From Symsagittifera roscoffensis (taxonomy: Eukaryota; Xenacoelomorpha; Acoela; Convolutidae): a stretch of DNA of 64,000 nucleotides. The notes beneath the pieces are model-generated. The model made no database searches. It had not been told where the DNA came from and saw only the letters and a program-made list of their open reading frames with translations. Made by a program: the position numbers and the translations under genes. This document shows, piece after piece, positions 1-11,159 of the stretch (its first letter is position 1; each line of letters opens with the position of its first letter). The stretch covers positions 29,428,189 to 29,492,188 of the forward strand of contig NC_087064.1 of the NCBI RefSeq assembly GCF_963678635.1, written 5' to 3'.

Positions 1-1344
1 CCTTCGCCAGATTTTCTAATTTCCTAATGCTATCTGGCTCTTCCGCTAGTTTCTTCAGCTTTGGTGACACGTCTTGGCTCACCATTCCCTTCTTTAGCAC
101 CTTCAGTCTGGTTCTTGAGTCTGCCGATTCTCGCATTTCCTCCGGCCTCAGTAGGGATTTCTCCAGTTTCTGTTGATCTAGATTTAAAAAACAGATTAAT
201 TTATACCTAAAATTAGACCATTCTGTAATCGGTTTCCGTCCAAAATGATGTTCGAATGGTGACTTCTTAAGAATGCTGTCACGTGTTATTCGAATATCTT
301 CCAATATCGATTTGACTGCTGATTGAATATCCTCAAAATTTGGATCCAATTGCTTTGTGCCTAGTGTCTCCTGCAGGACAGATTACTTGATTTATCCCCT
401 TAGATTTGCAAAATTCTGCTAGTTTAGCGTTTTTGAATCCCGATTATTGGTCTGTTCTTAAATTCTTTGGTATACTATGTTGGTGGATGTAATTGTTTAG
501 AAATTTGAGTATTTTCTCGCTCCCTGACTTCCTGGTGATCATGGCAGATGGGTATTTCGAAAACCGATCAATTGCGACTGTTATAAATAGTTTTTATCCC
601 CTTAGAATCGAACATGGGACCAGCAAGATCCATTTGTAATTCTTCATTCACTATCCATAACTCCGGCAAAGCTTCTGCCGAATTGAATGATTTTGAGGTT
701 TTAAGACTCTTAGCATACGCTGAGCATGAACTGCAGGATTGGCACAAGTCTATGATCTCCCTGTGTTTTTTTGGCCACCATAGATATTTTGCTGCATCCA
801 CCATTGCCTCCTGTCCTGGGTGTGTCCGGTGCAATCGAGCCATTACCGCTTTCCTCGGACATTTTTGAATTGCTGCTCTGTTGTCAATAATAATGCATTC
901 GTTGATTACTGAGGCGTCGTCCCAAAAGTTTGCCATGTAACTGCCCAGTCTCAAAAACCCTTCTCTGTCCTTTGCTAAGATGTGTTTCCTTAGCTGGCCT
1001 AACTGGCTGTCTTCTGTCGTCAGCTCTCCCAGTAGGTCCACGTCATGTATATTGTGAAGGCCTGTAGTGAAGGATTTCCTGTCTGAAGTTACTGGAGCTT
1101 CTTGTGTCCTCTTTTTTCCAACTTTGCTTGCTTTCATATTGACCCTCACTGTCTTCGTCAGTCTGTTTGCTCTGAAGTTTGCAAGCATTCGGGCGTAGTT
1201 CGTCTTATTTTTGCTTATGGTTGTGATCATTTTACTCTTCCTGCTCGCGGTTATCATTTCAACTGTCTGTCTTGCTTCGGTCCGATTTCTCTCTCTGATT
1301 GGGGTTTCCATCTGCCTTCTAGATGGGAGATCAATTTTACTCAT
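1..1344 (-). pseudogene. pol: Integrase of element A (zinc-binding domain and start of catalytic core), 3' end degraded
   Basis: The open part (568-1,344) carries the H2C2 zinc-binding domain: RLHRTHPGQEAMVDAAKYLW, then about 10 residues on C-Q-S-C-S-S-C. It is followed by NEELQMDLAGPM, whose Asp is the first catalytic residue of the rve core. After that the frame breaks, and 1-567 holds only fragments of the core and C-terminal region with several stops. Integrase inserts the cDNA into the host genome. The first 250 residues also include a Lys/Arg/Thr-rich lead that may be derived from the inserted promoter-like DNA. Confidence 0.85.
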
Positions 1345-1439
1345 GTGTTTTCTCTAAAATTTTGAGATTATTGCACTATTTTTAATTTTATTTGAGCTGA
1401 TGAGGTTTAAGTTTAAAGTCGGAGACAATGATTTCTGTA

Positions 1440-1870
1440 TTTTTATGACTGAATATAACTCCGCCGCCTCTGATTGGTTAGATTCTACTACAACGCCTTC
1501 TCGTGATGAACTGGTTAGATGTGACGAAGTTGTGAATAGATTAAAAATAGTCGATTTTGGTTGGTTAAGACTTCCACCGCATGAATTTCCGCCCTCTCAT
1601 GGTGAGTTGTACATTTGCATATCTTGATTTGATTGGTTAAAATTTTTGCGGCGTAAAATTCCGATATGTACATGAGGGATGTAAATTTGCATTAATTGAT
1701 CTAATTGGCTAATATAAAAATCGCATGACAATGCGCCCTCTCGCGGAAGTATGTACATTTGCATATCTAATTTTGATTGGATAAAACTTGAGCCGTCTAT
1801 ATCGAATGTTTTATCGAATTTGGCGGTTCTGATTCGGTGTTCTGATTGGATAAATTTTTTGGATGGATTA
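1440..1870. promoter_or_regulatory. Repeated octamer and CCAAT-type motifs between RNase H and integrase of element A
   Basis: The octamer ATTTGCAT occurs at 1,613-1,620, 1,685-1,692 and 1,757-1,764. GATTGG or near matches (reverse CCAAT) recur at 1,472, 1,558, 1,630, 1,708, 1,784 and 1,845. The repeats share a frame of words such as GTACATTTGCATATC and CCCTCTC. This stretch interrupts the expected continuity from RNase H to integrase, so it looks inserted. Octamer plus CCAAT spacing is promoter-like, but activity is inference. Confidence 0.4.
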
Positions 1871-2059
1871 TCGACGCCCCCTTCCGGTGCCCCGGAAGCT
1901 AGATATTTTCTTTCGCTCGCATTGACGTCAAATATGAGTTTCTTGGTATTTGTTCTGTTTTTATCTAGGTGAGTCTTAAGTAGCTGAACTTTCCCCATTT
2001 CTTTGTCCGTTGCTGGTGTGTTGATCACACTGCATGCTTTATCAAAGTTCTCAATGGTT

Positions 2060-2550
2060 TTGACTACGAATTGCTTATCGTATTTTGATGCGGGCGGTGC
2101 CTCGAATTTAGGGCTTCTTGACAAGTAATCTGTCATTCCTATTTTAGCTCCTGCGATGTGAGAGATTGTATATTCAAATGGTAGCATTCTGTCTGCCTAT
2201 CTGGTCAATCTGGATTGATAAGATTTTTTTGCCGCCATTTTCTGTTAGTGCTGTGACTATGGCTTTGTGATCGGTTAAAGTTTGAAATTGATTCCCCAGT
2301 AAATAAGTTCTGAAAAATTCGCATGACCAGACTACAGCGAGCAGGTCGAGTTCGTTAGTGCTGTACTTTTGTTCTGCTGCATTCAAGAACCTTGACATGA
2401 AGGCAATTGGTACCCATTTGTCTGGTTCCATCTTTTACTCTAGCGCTGCCCCCAATCCTTTGTGACTTGCGTCACATTTGATCCTGCCTTGTTTGGAGGA
2501 ATCATAGTGGTGCATTTTTGGTATATTGGCGATTAGTTCAAGAATCTTTT
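2060..2550 (-). pseudogene. pol: RNase H and connection domain of element A
   Basis: The frame at 2,174-2,431 reads PIAFMSRFLNAAEQKYSTNE and then LTDHKAI, the classic RNase H block of Ty3/gypsy elements. The next frame (from 2,187 downward) has FEYTISHIAGAKIGMTDYLS, the end of the connection domain that normally precedes integrase. The domain removes the RNA strand of the RNA/DNA hybrid. A stop lies between RT and this part, and a frameshift lies inside it. Confidence 0.88.
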
Positions 2551-2559
2551 GGAATGCAT

Positions 2560-3590
2560 TGTTTGCTTCTTCACTCTAAATGAATTTTTCTTCGTTATCT
2601 GCCTTCAGTGAAGGTCGGAGTGGCTCTGCGTGTTTTTGAAGGTTGGGTATGAATCTGGACATGTGGTTTAATATACCCATAAATGATCTGAGTTGTTTCA
2701 GAGATTTTGGCGGTCGTAGTGCCATTACTGCTTCTATCTTCGAATGTTTTGGCCTCACTCCTGTCTCATCGATCTCGAATGCCAACCAGATTAAATTTGT
2801 TATTGAAAGTTCACTTTTACTGAGTTTTAATGCGAATCCTTCTTTGTCTAATCTTGACAGAACTTTTTTGACTATTTCATTATGTTTCGTGACTGAGCCT
2901 TTCAATACTATTAAAATGTCATCTAAAAAACAGAACACTCCTTGGATCCCTTGGATTGTTTTGTCCATAGCCTTCTGAAATTCCTTCGGCATATCTGTTA
3001 GTCCATAAAATCCGGTTTTAAATCTTTATGTTCCGGTGAATTCCTCGCAGGCTATGCTGAAGTTCCAGTATTTGCTCACGTATTCATCTAATGGAAGATG
3101 GCTAAAGGCGTATTTCAGAACTAGTGATGTGAACCAGACTGTGCCCTCTGATTTGGAAGCGATTTTTTGGCTGCTGAATCAAGGAATTGTAGTAGATTTG
3201 GCATTTGAAACTTGTTTTTATAAATCTGTGAATTCATTGGTTTTGCATCCATTGTTAATTTCACTGTGCCATCCCTTTTTTGCTGTTATGACTACTGGGG
3301 CTACGAATTGGCCTCTTGTGCATTTGTCAAGTTTTACTGTGTGGCCTTTTCTTATAAGTTTCTGCTCCCACTTTGGCTTGTATATGAATTGGCACCCTTC
3401 TCTGCCCTTTTCTTGAATTGGTATTAATCGTGATTTAAATAGAGTGAACATCTTGTGGTTCTTTGAGCGCTCCAGTCTTTGGAATACGTCGTTGTTTTTT
3501 TTAACAAATTAGTTTTTCCAGAAAATCAATTCAGCTAATTTGTCTTCTTGCTCTTCTGAGATTGTGTTTGCTGAAGATTTGGGAGGTTCA
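2560..3590 (-). pseudogene. pol: Reverse transcriptase of element A, frameshifted
   Basis: The N-terminal part (3,218-3,451) has RGQFVAPVVITAKKG, the fingers region, then shifts frame. The palm and thumb (2,576-2,992) contain C-F-L-D-D-I-L at about 2,918-2,929, the Y/F-x-D-D catalytic box, followed by the Ty3/gypsy thumb signature with LRPPKSLKQLRSFMG and NHMSRFIPNL. RT copies element RNA into DNA in the particle. Two or more frame changes and a stop near 2,576 make it non-functional. Unlike the B/C family, both catalytic aspartates are kept. Confidence 0.9.
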
Positions 3591-3591
3591 A

Positions 3592-3960
3592 GTTATGTTG
3601 TTACTGTCCCAAGTTCTGGTTGGATATCTAATCCTAATAGGCATCTGGTTCTATTCTCGGATATTAGAAATTTTGCGCCTTCTAGTTTCCAACCATTTGA
3701 ATAGATATCGATTTCTAGAATTTTGAAGAGTTTTATCGGTTTGTGATTGTTGTCGACGTACGTTGTGGTTAACGGGTTCTTGTCTAGAGATATAATCTTT
3801 GAGTTGGGATCCTTCGCTAATAGTGCTTCTGCTGTGCGTTTAATTACAAATGAGGCTGGACTTCCAGTGTCAATAGTGGCGCTGAATCATGAACCTCTTG
3901 TTTTTAGCGTTGTTCACAAACACTTAGTTTTCCCGGTTGCATAAATGATTACTTCTATGT
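3592..3960 (-). pseudogene. pol: Aspartic protease region of element A
   Basis: The minus frame contains A-T-I-D-T-G-S-P-A-S, with the catalytic D-T-G at 3,863-3,871, and ends near 3,592. About 75 residues downstream of DTG is C-L-L-G-L-D-I, the second conserved retropepsin block (hydrophobic-LGxD). Retroviral-type proteases act as dimers and cut the Gag-Pol polyprotein. The segment lies between gag and RT, as expected for Ty3/gypsy. It is closed by an in-frame stop before RT. Confidence 0.75.
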
Positions 3961-4032
3961 TCTTGACCATTTCCAATTGTGATGATGTTTCCGAGATCTT
4001 TAGGACTGAATAGTTTTCTTCGCTGTCTGAGT

Positions 4033-5168
4033 CTATGAAGTTGCAATCCACTTCTTCGTCAGGTTCTGTTTGTCCGACATTGGCAACTTGTTACACCTGT
4101 TACAGCATTTAGCGAAGTGTCCCTTTTTTCCACAACTTCTGCATGTTGCTCCGCTGGCTTGGCATTTGGCCTTGTGTTCAGGTGTGAATCTTTTCCCACA
4201 GAAATAACATGGTTTGGATTGAGTGTTCGACTGGTCTTGTTGGTTCTTGGGTTTAAAATTTCCTTTCCCTAGCGCTCTGTTCATTCTGTTTTGAACGTTG
4301 TTCTTCGATTGGATGGACATCAGTGGTTCTTGCTTAACCCGAAATTGGTTAGATGAGTTTATGAAGTTCGCTGAGCTACTTGCTGTAGACGGATTCTGCT
4401 TTTGGAGAGTATTCGTTGTTACGTATCCCTTCTCCTGTAGCAATGCCGATTTAAGGGTGTCGTCTACTGTAGCTCCTCGTCTGATGCAAAGTTCTCTTTG
4501 TATGTCGGAGAATCTCATTTTTGCGATGAATATGTCGCGGATAACTTCCTTTTCGATGTCCTCTGTCCATCCACATTTTGAGGCTTGACCTGCTAGGCGA
4601 AGGTAAAACGATTCGAGGCTTTCTCTGTTCCCATATGATGCCTTGTAAATTTTCATCCTTTCAATGATGTAATTCTTTTCACGTTTGAATAATTGTTCAC
4701 AAGCGTCGTGAAAAAAATTGAATTGAGATTGACATGTGCGTGTTGTTGTAGGAATCTTCTCTTCCCTTCGTTTCCAAGTGTGAAGAATAGCCTCGGTTTT
4801 ATCCGCGCATCTGCTCCGTGATAGCATACATTTGGACTTATTTTGGGTCCCTTCTTTCGTCGTTCTTTGTTTGCTTCGTTTGTTTTCCTGACAGCCGCTT
4901 CGTTTCTTGTGGTTCTGTTATCCGCTTCTTCCGTCGTTTCTGAACTTGGAATCGGTTCAGGTTTTGGTGCTGGATCGTCATGTACCGTTGCCAGGTCTTA
5001 AAGTAGGATACTCGGGTCACAGTTCTCCTTGAGTGATACAGCGAGAAAGAACTGATCTATCCACAACTCCCAAGGATAAGGAGGTTCAGCTGACGGTTTA
5101 CCCCAGAATGAACGGACTCCTAGCAGTTCCGTCCTATCTTCAGAAGAAGAAACTGCTGGCTGCGCCAT
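4033..5168 (-). pseudogene. gag: gag of element A (capsid-like region plus CCHC zinc knuckles), frameshifted
   Basis: An ATG at 5,168 opens a frame beginning MAQPAV that stops after about 55 codons near 5,000. The reading then continues in a second frame (4,838-5,020, very Lys/Arg/Gln-rich) and a third (4,033-4,827, 264 codons). The last holds a helical capsid-like stretch with the motif ESFYLRLAGQA, then a basic linker, then two Cys-rich knuckles, including CRSCGKKGHFAKC, a clean C-x2-C-x4-H-x4-C. Gag proteins assemble the particle and the knuckles bind the RNA genome. At least two frameshifts separate the pieces. Confidence 0.85.
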
Positions 5169-5304
5169 GTGATATTCCCTAAATCTTATCTGAAAACTGA
5201 ATTAATAATACAGTTGAATTAATAATAAAAAATAAATAAGTAAATATGGATCACTGAAGAGAAGGTAACTATAATCTTGCCATAGCTAACGAAGAGTGAG
5301 TCTT

Positions 5305-5329
5305 GGTTTTAGAACCACCAAACTGTTAG
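5305..5329 (-). promoter_or_regulatory. Candidate primer-binding site and 5' LTR edge of element A
   Basis: On the minus strand the LTR would end in CTAACA (complement of 5,324-5,329). After a 3-base spacer follows TGGTGGTTCTAAAACC (complement of 5,305-5,320). A TGG start just inside the LTR edge is the usual form of a tRNA primer-binding site. The gag start at 5,168 is about 140 bases downstream. The LTR would extend to higher coordinates, but I could not find its other end. I did not identify the tRNA. Confidence 0.45.
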
Positions 5330-5700
5330 AACAAAAGACATGATTGGCAGGTCTTTAATTTGAATTAACCAAATGTTCTCTAACATGATTCTGATATGAT
5401 GCATAGTTCATTCATTACGTCCTCTATCCTAGGTGTTCAACTCACTACCACCACATACTCCATTTTGCGCCATTGCTCTTATATTTGGCTCAAGAAGTAT
5501 AAGGCACGTGAATTTTGCAGCTAAAATAAGTTATGCGTGAGAACTTCAAAAGATTTAGAAATTTCAACGATCATTTTTTTAGGGTGACATTCTTATTTTG
5601 CCGAGTTCTTTCTATCATTTTTCTGAATTTTCAACTGAATTTTTTTTTATTTTTATTTTTTCATAATAAAATTTTTTTAAAATAGGGAAGTTTGACCGAT
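5330..5700. other. LTR remainder or flank of element A; no gene seen
   Basis: AT-rich DNA immediately upstream of the primer-binding site. It should include the 5' LTR of element A, but only one edge could be recognised. No coding signal was found. Confidence 0.4.
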
Positions 5701-5712
5701 GTTTATATTGCG

Positions 5713-5815
5713 CTCGGCATATGTCTTGACTTTGTACTCGACCTAAAAAAATTTCTCGGTCGCTAACTTTCAGAGGTTAAGATGCAACAGCTCGACTTTC
5801 AATGTCGAAATTTTA
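5713..5815 (+). repeat. Dispersed repeat, partner of 7,405-7,490
   Basis: Both copies read TTGACTTTGT-C-TCGACCTAAA, then TTTCTCGG-CGCTAACTTTCAG, then CTTTCAATGTC, in the same order and spacing apart from a short indel. There is no coding potential. The second copy directly follows repeat L1, so the two may be parts of one larger old element. Confidence 0.6.
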
Positions 5816-6289
5816 CACGGCCCAAAATTATTAAACTGGTAATTGAACTTCACTTTTCATTATTAACCCATTCTCTGGTTTTAATTTCAACCAATCAGAT
5901 TCGAGCAACATGATCAAACCTTGAAAAACATCAAAAATTAGTTTTGGGCCGTATAACAGAAAAGACACTGCGTTTTTTTGAATAATCGAACAACAGGAGA
6001 AGCAAAAATTGCCGGTTGCTGTGCAAGTAGCACAGAAAGTTCCGACCACAGTCTTAAAAAAACAATACAAGGTTTTTTTTTAGAAGTTGTTGTAGTTTTT
6101 TCTGCATGTTGTGACAAAAAAACTGAACGAAAATCAGAATTCAGGCATATTTGAGAGTCATAACAAAATAGGTCAATCGGATTCTGAAATCACTAGAAAA
6201 AGAAAGCAAGATTTGAAAAACTTGAAAATTTCAAAACTTTCAATTTTTTTTCCAGGAACAATTCTTTGAAAAATAACAAATTTGTCAGA

Positions 6290-6810
6290 ATGACCAAAGA
6301 AAGTGAAAAAAAGGAGAACAAAATGAGCGTCCTTGTTGCAAAATCCGCTCACAATTCCCAAAATGCGCATTTTTGGCCTCATAAGGCCTGCCTAAAAAAA
6401 ATAAATTTTACTAAAACTAAACAACCAAATGCCAATTAGGAAAAAAGTTGATGGTATGAATTTACTGTCAGTCGCAGATTTAGGGGCGGGCGTGGTCTTG
6501 CGTATTATTTTATGACATTTTTCATCGGTCTATCAACCGTAAAATTTTTCTGAAGTAGCCTTTAGCGCCAATATATACTAAATTTGAATGGGAGAACGCA
6601 ACAAAAAACTCAAGGTTTTGCTCAAAATTTTTACAAAAAGTGCCCAAAAACTGCGTTTTTGACACGTTTTTTCAAAATTTGCCTGCAGCAAATTTGCCTG
6701 CAGTAATATTCTTCTCGGAGCGCTCGGAGAATCATTTTGGTCAACATAACAAAAGTTGACGAATTTTAAAGCACGGATTGTTGTGAAGTAAGGTACGATC
6801 ACCGCGAGTT
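6290..6810 (+). repeat. Dispersed repeat family R, copy 1
   Basis: This copy aligns over about 510 bases with 8,680-9,205: AAAAAGGAG, GCGTCCTT-TTGC, AATTCCCAAAATGC, AACCAAATGCCAATTA, AAAAAGTTGATGGTATGAA, TTAGCGCCAATA, GCACGGATTGTTGTGAAGTAA. Open frames inside it are not shared in a conserved way between copies, so I treat it as non-coding. Matching words also continue at 6,970-7,010 and 9,230-9,280. Confidence 0.75.
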
Positions 6811-6989
6811 AAGCCATACACTGATCGAACAGCTCTTTGATAGTTACATTAATATTTCTTACCAAGTATTTATCTGAGGAACATTTTCGAAAACTTTTTT
6901 GCGTGAATTTGAATGTTTTTTGCATCAGTTGCTTTGAGCAAGTTCCGGAAAACACCTTAAGTTAAGGTTAATGTTTAGAAAGAGTTTGG

Positions 6990-7400
6990 AATCACATCAC
7001 TCTGCTGCATATATTCTGGTGTGGTTTTCTCATAGAGTAATTTCGGATAAAGGTACAGTACACCGTTTGTTCGTCACGCTATCTTATTTTCGGCCGGATA
7101 GATTCGTGCAACTTCTAAGTCCAATCCCGATCCTAATCTTACTCTTATGTTTTCTAGGCTCAATAGATCTAGTATATACTGGTATTCTTGCGAGGTTAGA
7201 GGAGAGGAAGAGCAACTGATATCTAAGTTAAATTTATTCTTCTCTGGCTGAAACTGCAAATATTTTCAACCTTACAAACTATTGTAAGTTTTAGGCATGG
7301 ATCATGATTGGTTAGTTCTAAGTATTTCACAGCGATAGTTATGAAGAAAATAATTAGATAGATTAATTACTTGTTTTGAACTGGTTCCATATTGTGATTG
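6990..7400 (+). repeat. Dispersed repeat family L, copy 1
   Basis: One of three copies in the window (others at 16,180-16,590 minus and 39,400-39,830 plus). Shared words are CTCATAGAGTA, TTGTTCGTCACGCTATCT, GGCCGGATAGATT, GTGCAACTTCT, CTAATCTTACTCTTAT, AGATCTAGT-TATACTGGT and GAACTGGTTCCA. The length near 400 bases and lack of a gene suggest a solo LTR or a small DNA element. A hydrophobic open frame spans part of the repeat, but it carries a stop in copy 3. Confidence 0.65.
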
Positions 7401-7404
7401 GCCC

Positions 7405-7490
7405 ATGTTTTGACTTTGTGCTCGACCTAAATATGTTTCTCGGCCGCTAACTTTCAGTCGCAAAGAAACTTTCAATGTCAAAATTGAACT
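7405..7490 (+). repeat. Dispersed repeat, partner of 5,713-5,815
   Basis: Second copy of the short repeat described at 5,713. It starts directly after the end of repeat L1. Confidence 0.6.
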
Positions 7491-7499
7491 CGAGCACCT

Positions 7500-8680
7500 T
7501 GGTCTGCGCTGTAAATTCTGTTGTTGGTCACTTTCTAAGTCAAGCGATATCAGACAACCAATTATCCAGGCAAAACTTTTTAAAAATTTTAATAATCAGG
7601 TTGATGGGCTGTTATATATAGAAAATTAGAAATATATCAAAAACCGTGTTTTCAAAGTTTCCTCATTAAACCTTTTTTGCGATGTTTGACTGAAGAAAGA
7701 TCCATAAAACAAGATAAAGAGCTTAAAGAGCAGGAAAAAAACAAATTAACCCAAAGCAGGAGAGAAGATTGATCAATTGTTGCCTTTTTTCGTCGTTTTA
7801 GGAGGTGAAAAAAGTTCAGTTGTGGATTTTACGATTTTCTAAAAAAAAATATCAGGATCACACTAATTCCCCACAAGGCCAGTAAATAAGCAATTTGAAT
7901 GCGTTACATAGCCAAACAACTAGTATCAATGTAAAGCCTTGATATGTTAAAAATTTTTTTTTGGTTTTTGAGAAAAGATACAGAATAGATTGTCTATATG
8001 CATTGGGAGGTTCTTTTCATTCAGATCATTTTCGATTTTTCAATTAAATGTTTTAAACGATTTTTCCTCTATTCCGAAAAAAAACGTTCAGATTTTTTTT
8101 GAAATTTATTTTCTCTCAGAAGAAACTATGCACACATTTTAAAAAAGTTTCGAGGGTTTTATTGTTAATTTTGCAATAGGACTTGTAACAAAGAGAACTT
8201 GTACTACATTCACCAAGAAACTGTGGTTCTCTATCGACTGATAAGAAAAATTATATTAATTATCTTCTTGTCCCTGTCGTATCTTTTCAACATGTCAATT
8301 GCAAGTTTACCCACAGACATGCAAGCACACCGACAAACATGCTTAATAGCACAGATAAATTGCGTAGACAACGAAAAAGACAATAATTCCAGTTTTTTGG
8401 ACAAATGATGTCTAAAAGCACTTAAGTGCAAAATGATGTGCCAATAGCAAACAAAGCGGTTGATGTAAAGAGGAAATTACTGACCACTTTTACTTTTGTA
8501 CTGTCAGAAAAAAAACTAAATTACAAAAAAGTCAAAAAAGTAGGAGGCTTACAGCTAAAGATTTGAGAGCCTAAAACCCCCATTACGAAGCCAAACTGTG
8601 GACTGGATGGGCGCACAATTTTGTGTCTGTACGATCCTGGATTCCAGAAACAAGTCCTTGAACATGTTAAAATTTTGTCG
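7500..8680. other. AT-rich stretch with no recognised gene
   Basis: Long A/T runs and short open frames on both strands, none with a recognisable domain, consistent splice signals or biased codon use. Confidence 0.5.
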
Positions 8681-9205
8681 GAACGATCAAACAAAATGAA
8701 AGAACAAAAGAAGAAAAAAAGGAGCGTCCTTATTGCGGAATCCGTTTATAATTCCCAAAATGCACAGTTTGGCCTCGTAATGCCCCCTCTAAAAATGAAA
8801 AATTTACTAAAATTAAATAACCAAATGCCAATTAACGAAAAAGTTGATGGTATGAAGTTACTGTCAGGGGCGGATTTAGGGCCGGGGGGCGGTGAAGTGG
8901 TCGAACGCCTACTGCCACCCCCACTCAAAAGTCGAACCCCTTGCCAACCAAAGGGTTCCTTCTTTGGTATTATTTTATGACATCTTTCATTGGTCGACCA
9001 ACCGTAAAAGTAGTCTTTAGCGCCAATAAATGCTAAAATTGAATGCGAGAGCGCAACAAAAAAACTCAATTTTTTGTTCAAAGTTTTGTCTAATATTCTT
9101 TTCGGGGCGCTCGGAAAATCATTTTCGTCGACATAACAAATAGTTAACAAATTTTAAAGCACGGATTGTTGTGAAGTAATGCACGATCACGGAAGTAATG
9201 TACGG
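8680..9205 (+). repeat. Dispersed repeat family R, copy 2
   Basis: Direct repeat of 6,290-6,810. It includes a G-rich segment (GGATTTAGGGCCGGGGGGCG near 8,873) that is shorter in copy 1. Confidence 0.75.
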
Positions 9206-9469
9206 ATTTCTCATGTTTTGACAAGTAAACGTTAAAATTTAGAAAGAATTTGGAATCAAATCACTCTGTTGCATGAAAGTTTTGCCAGTAATATTTTTTA
9301 AACGTAGTTTTTTTAGTATAACCTGAAGGTTAGAGGTTAGATGTCACAATTGTATGGAAACAATGCAACCCTGGCAGGCTTCTACAAAGCGTTTGATGTA
9401 TTAACGTAAGCAAAAAAAAAACTTAAAAACATTATCAAATGTAACAAGGGGCGGATATAGGATATTCTC

Positions 9470-10040
9470 GAGTGGAGGGGTGCGCATTTTTGCAAAAATT
9501 TGAAAATTTTGTCACTTTTTAAAGCCGACCATATTGATTTTTCGAACGCTCCCACAACACTATAAGGACCCTATTTTGACCAAATTTTTGTTCCGCAAGT
9601 GAAATAAGAAAAAACAGGTCAAAAATACCATTTTTAGACAGTTTTTGGAAAGTTTTGGCACCAAAGGTGCATCTTTTTGATGTGTGCTCACCTTCAAAAT
9701 TAGCATGTAATGGTGCTGAAGACGCCTTAAGAAAATTTAGGGTTGGTCGACCTAAAACAGATGTCATAAAACAATTACAAAGGGGTGATTTTACGAAAAA
9801 TTACGAAATAGTTATAAAATTTTAGGGTTGTCGATCAAAATGGATGTCATAGAAAATTACAGAGGGTGACCTTTGGTTGGTGAGGGTGTCGAATCGCTGA
9901 GGGGGATCGGGGAGTCCGACTCCCCCCAAAACCCCCCCTCCCCCCTCCCCGCGCCCGCCCGCCACTAAATCCGCCCGTGACAGAAAATTAATATCAGCAA
10001 CTTTTTCGTTAATTGGCATTTGGTTATTGAATTTTAGTTA
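9470..10040 (-). repeat. Dispersed repeat family R, one or two partial inverted copies
   Basis: On the minus strand, 9,470-9,800 carries TTTTATGACATCTG, GGTCGACCAACCCTAAA and GGCGTCTTCAGC, matching family R and a further partial copy near 14,850. The part at 9,830-10,040 ends in AACCAAATGCCAATTAACGA on the minus strand, the same words as copies 1 and 2. The C-rich tract near 9,925-9,965 matches the G-rich segment of copy 2. Confidence 0.6.
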
Positions 10041-10139
10041 ACTTCATATTTTTTTTTATCTGTAGTCCTCAAATTTTGAAAATTGCGAAAATTTTATGTA
10101 TCAATTTTTTTTTAATTACGCCATAAAAATTGAAGCGCA

Positions 10140-10605
10140 TTCGGAACATTCAGGGTTTCTCCTTGATCCGAACAGTCTTGTTTTGTTAATTTGAATAGAT
10201 GTGCAAGCTCGTAAGTCGTCAGTTCATTGGTTTCATTACCAGATTTTTTTGTTGCAAAACGAAGTAAGAGCTTGCATGATGTCACTTTTTTGGAGTTTTA
10301 CTCAGCTTAAAAGTGCTGAAGTGTTTACCTTGTCATATAAATTCTAAAATTAAGCCCGATTTTAAAGTTTTTGTTTCTGCCCTAATTTCATCCTTTTTTT
10401 GCGTTTTGTTGTTTCAGTTAGACAGTAATTTTTTTTGCATTTTTAAATTCTCAGAATAACTGCCGAAATGATTTTTGCTTATAAATTGGATTTTTTAAAG
10501 TTGGAGTTGTTTTTAATTTTATTTTAATCAGATTCCAATTCGTTAAGCAGAGAGATAGTAAACAAGACTGCTCGTATCAAGGCGAAGCCCTGAATGTTCC
10601 GACTG
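10140..10605. repeat. Foldback element with about 45-bp inverted ends
   Basis: The left end (CGGAACATTCAGGG, TTGATCCGAACAGTCTTGTTTT) is the imperfect reverse complement of the right end (AACAAGACTGCTCGTATCAA, GCCCTGAATGTTCCG). About 370 non-coding bases lie between. A close relative of the same inverted motif appears at 12,895-12,985. Confidence 0.65.
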
Positions 10606-10769
10606 CCTTGTAACGTTTATGGAGCAGCAGTAATAACATAAAAAATTAAATTAAAATTTTTTTTTTAATCTGAAATTTTTTATGAAAATCATCCCCCCAC
10701 ACGCCATATAAAGTACAAAAAGATAAATTTTGTTCCTTGTAACAAATCAATTATGGCAAATAAGCTTCG

Positions 10770-11095
10770 TTCAACCAATTTGGAACGATTTATAAGACGG
10801 ATTAAATCTCCGCTTACGCGTTAATAGTGCGAATTATATCGCGCGTTAATTGTCCCAAATTGGTCAAAATGGCCAAAAAGGCAATCTTTAAACCCTCATA
10901 ACGTTACGAAAAACTATCACAGGTGAAATATTTTTTCAAATTTAAGCTCAGGACAACAATGGCTTTCGAACGATATAAAAAAATTTCGTCAAAAATGGCT
11001 AGTTAAAAAGTCGAAATTTGTCTGAAGAAAAAAAAACCCACCCCGAGCACAAATATTCCGTTACTTTCGTATCGAAAGTCGGAACAATAAACCAG
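10770..11095 (+). repeat. Repeat family F, copy 1
   Basis: Shared with 12,490-12,830 (inverted) and 13,130-13,460 (direct, more diverged). Key words are TTTGGAACGATTT, GACGGATTAAATC, CATAACGTT, TCGAAATTTGTC, GAGCACAAATATTC and CGAAAGTCGGAACAA. Together with the foldback motif on its left it forms one arm of a larger inverted structure whose other arm is 12,490-12,945. Confidence 0.65.
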
Positions 11096-11159
11096 CCGTA
11101 GTGTAAATCAGACAAAAATACACGGAGTGTATTTTATTATATTAATTTTAACGGCCTGG

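Larger units (their letters stand above)
1..5330 (-). mobile_element. Decayed Ty3/gypsy LTR retrotransposon (element A), truncated at the window edge
   Basis: Read on the minus strand from about 5,330 to 1, the order is primer-binding site, gag with zinc knuckles, aspartic protease, reverse transcriptase, RNase H, integrase. That order (RT before integrase), together with the RT thumb and RNase H sequences, is typical of Ty3/gypsy. Every gene is split by frameshifts or stops, so the copy is dead. The 3' LTR lies outside the window. It does not share recognisable protein sequence with elements B and C further right, so it is a different family. Confidence 0.9.

Noticed and set aside
1-5330. 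BEL/Pao classification for element A
   Set aside because: The RT thumb (L-R-P-P-K-S-L-K-Q-L-R-S-F-M-G) and RNase H block are of the Ty3/gypsy type.
6971-7219. Hydrophobic ORF in repeat L as a real gene
   Set aside because: The third repeat copy has an in-frame stop, and the conserved part follows the DNA repeat and not the protein.
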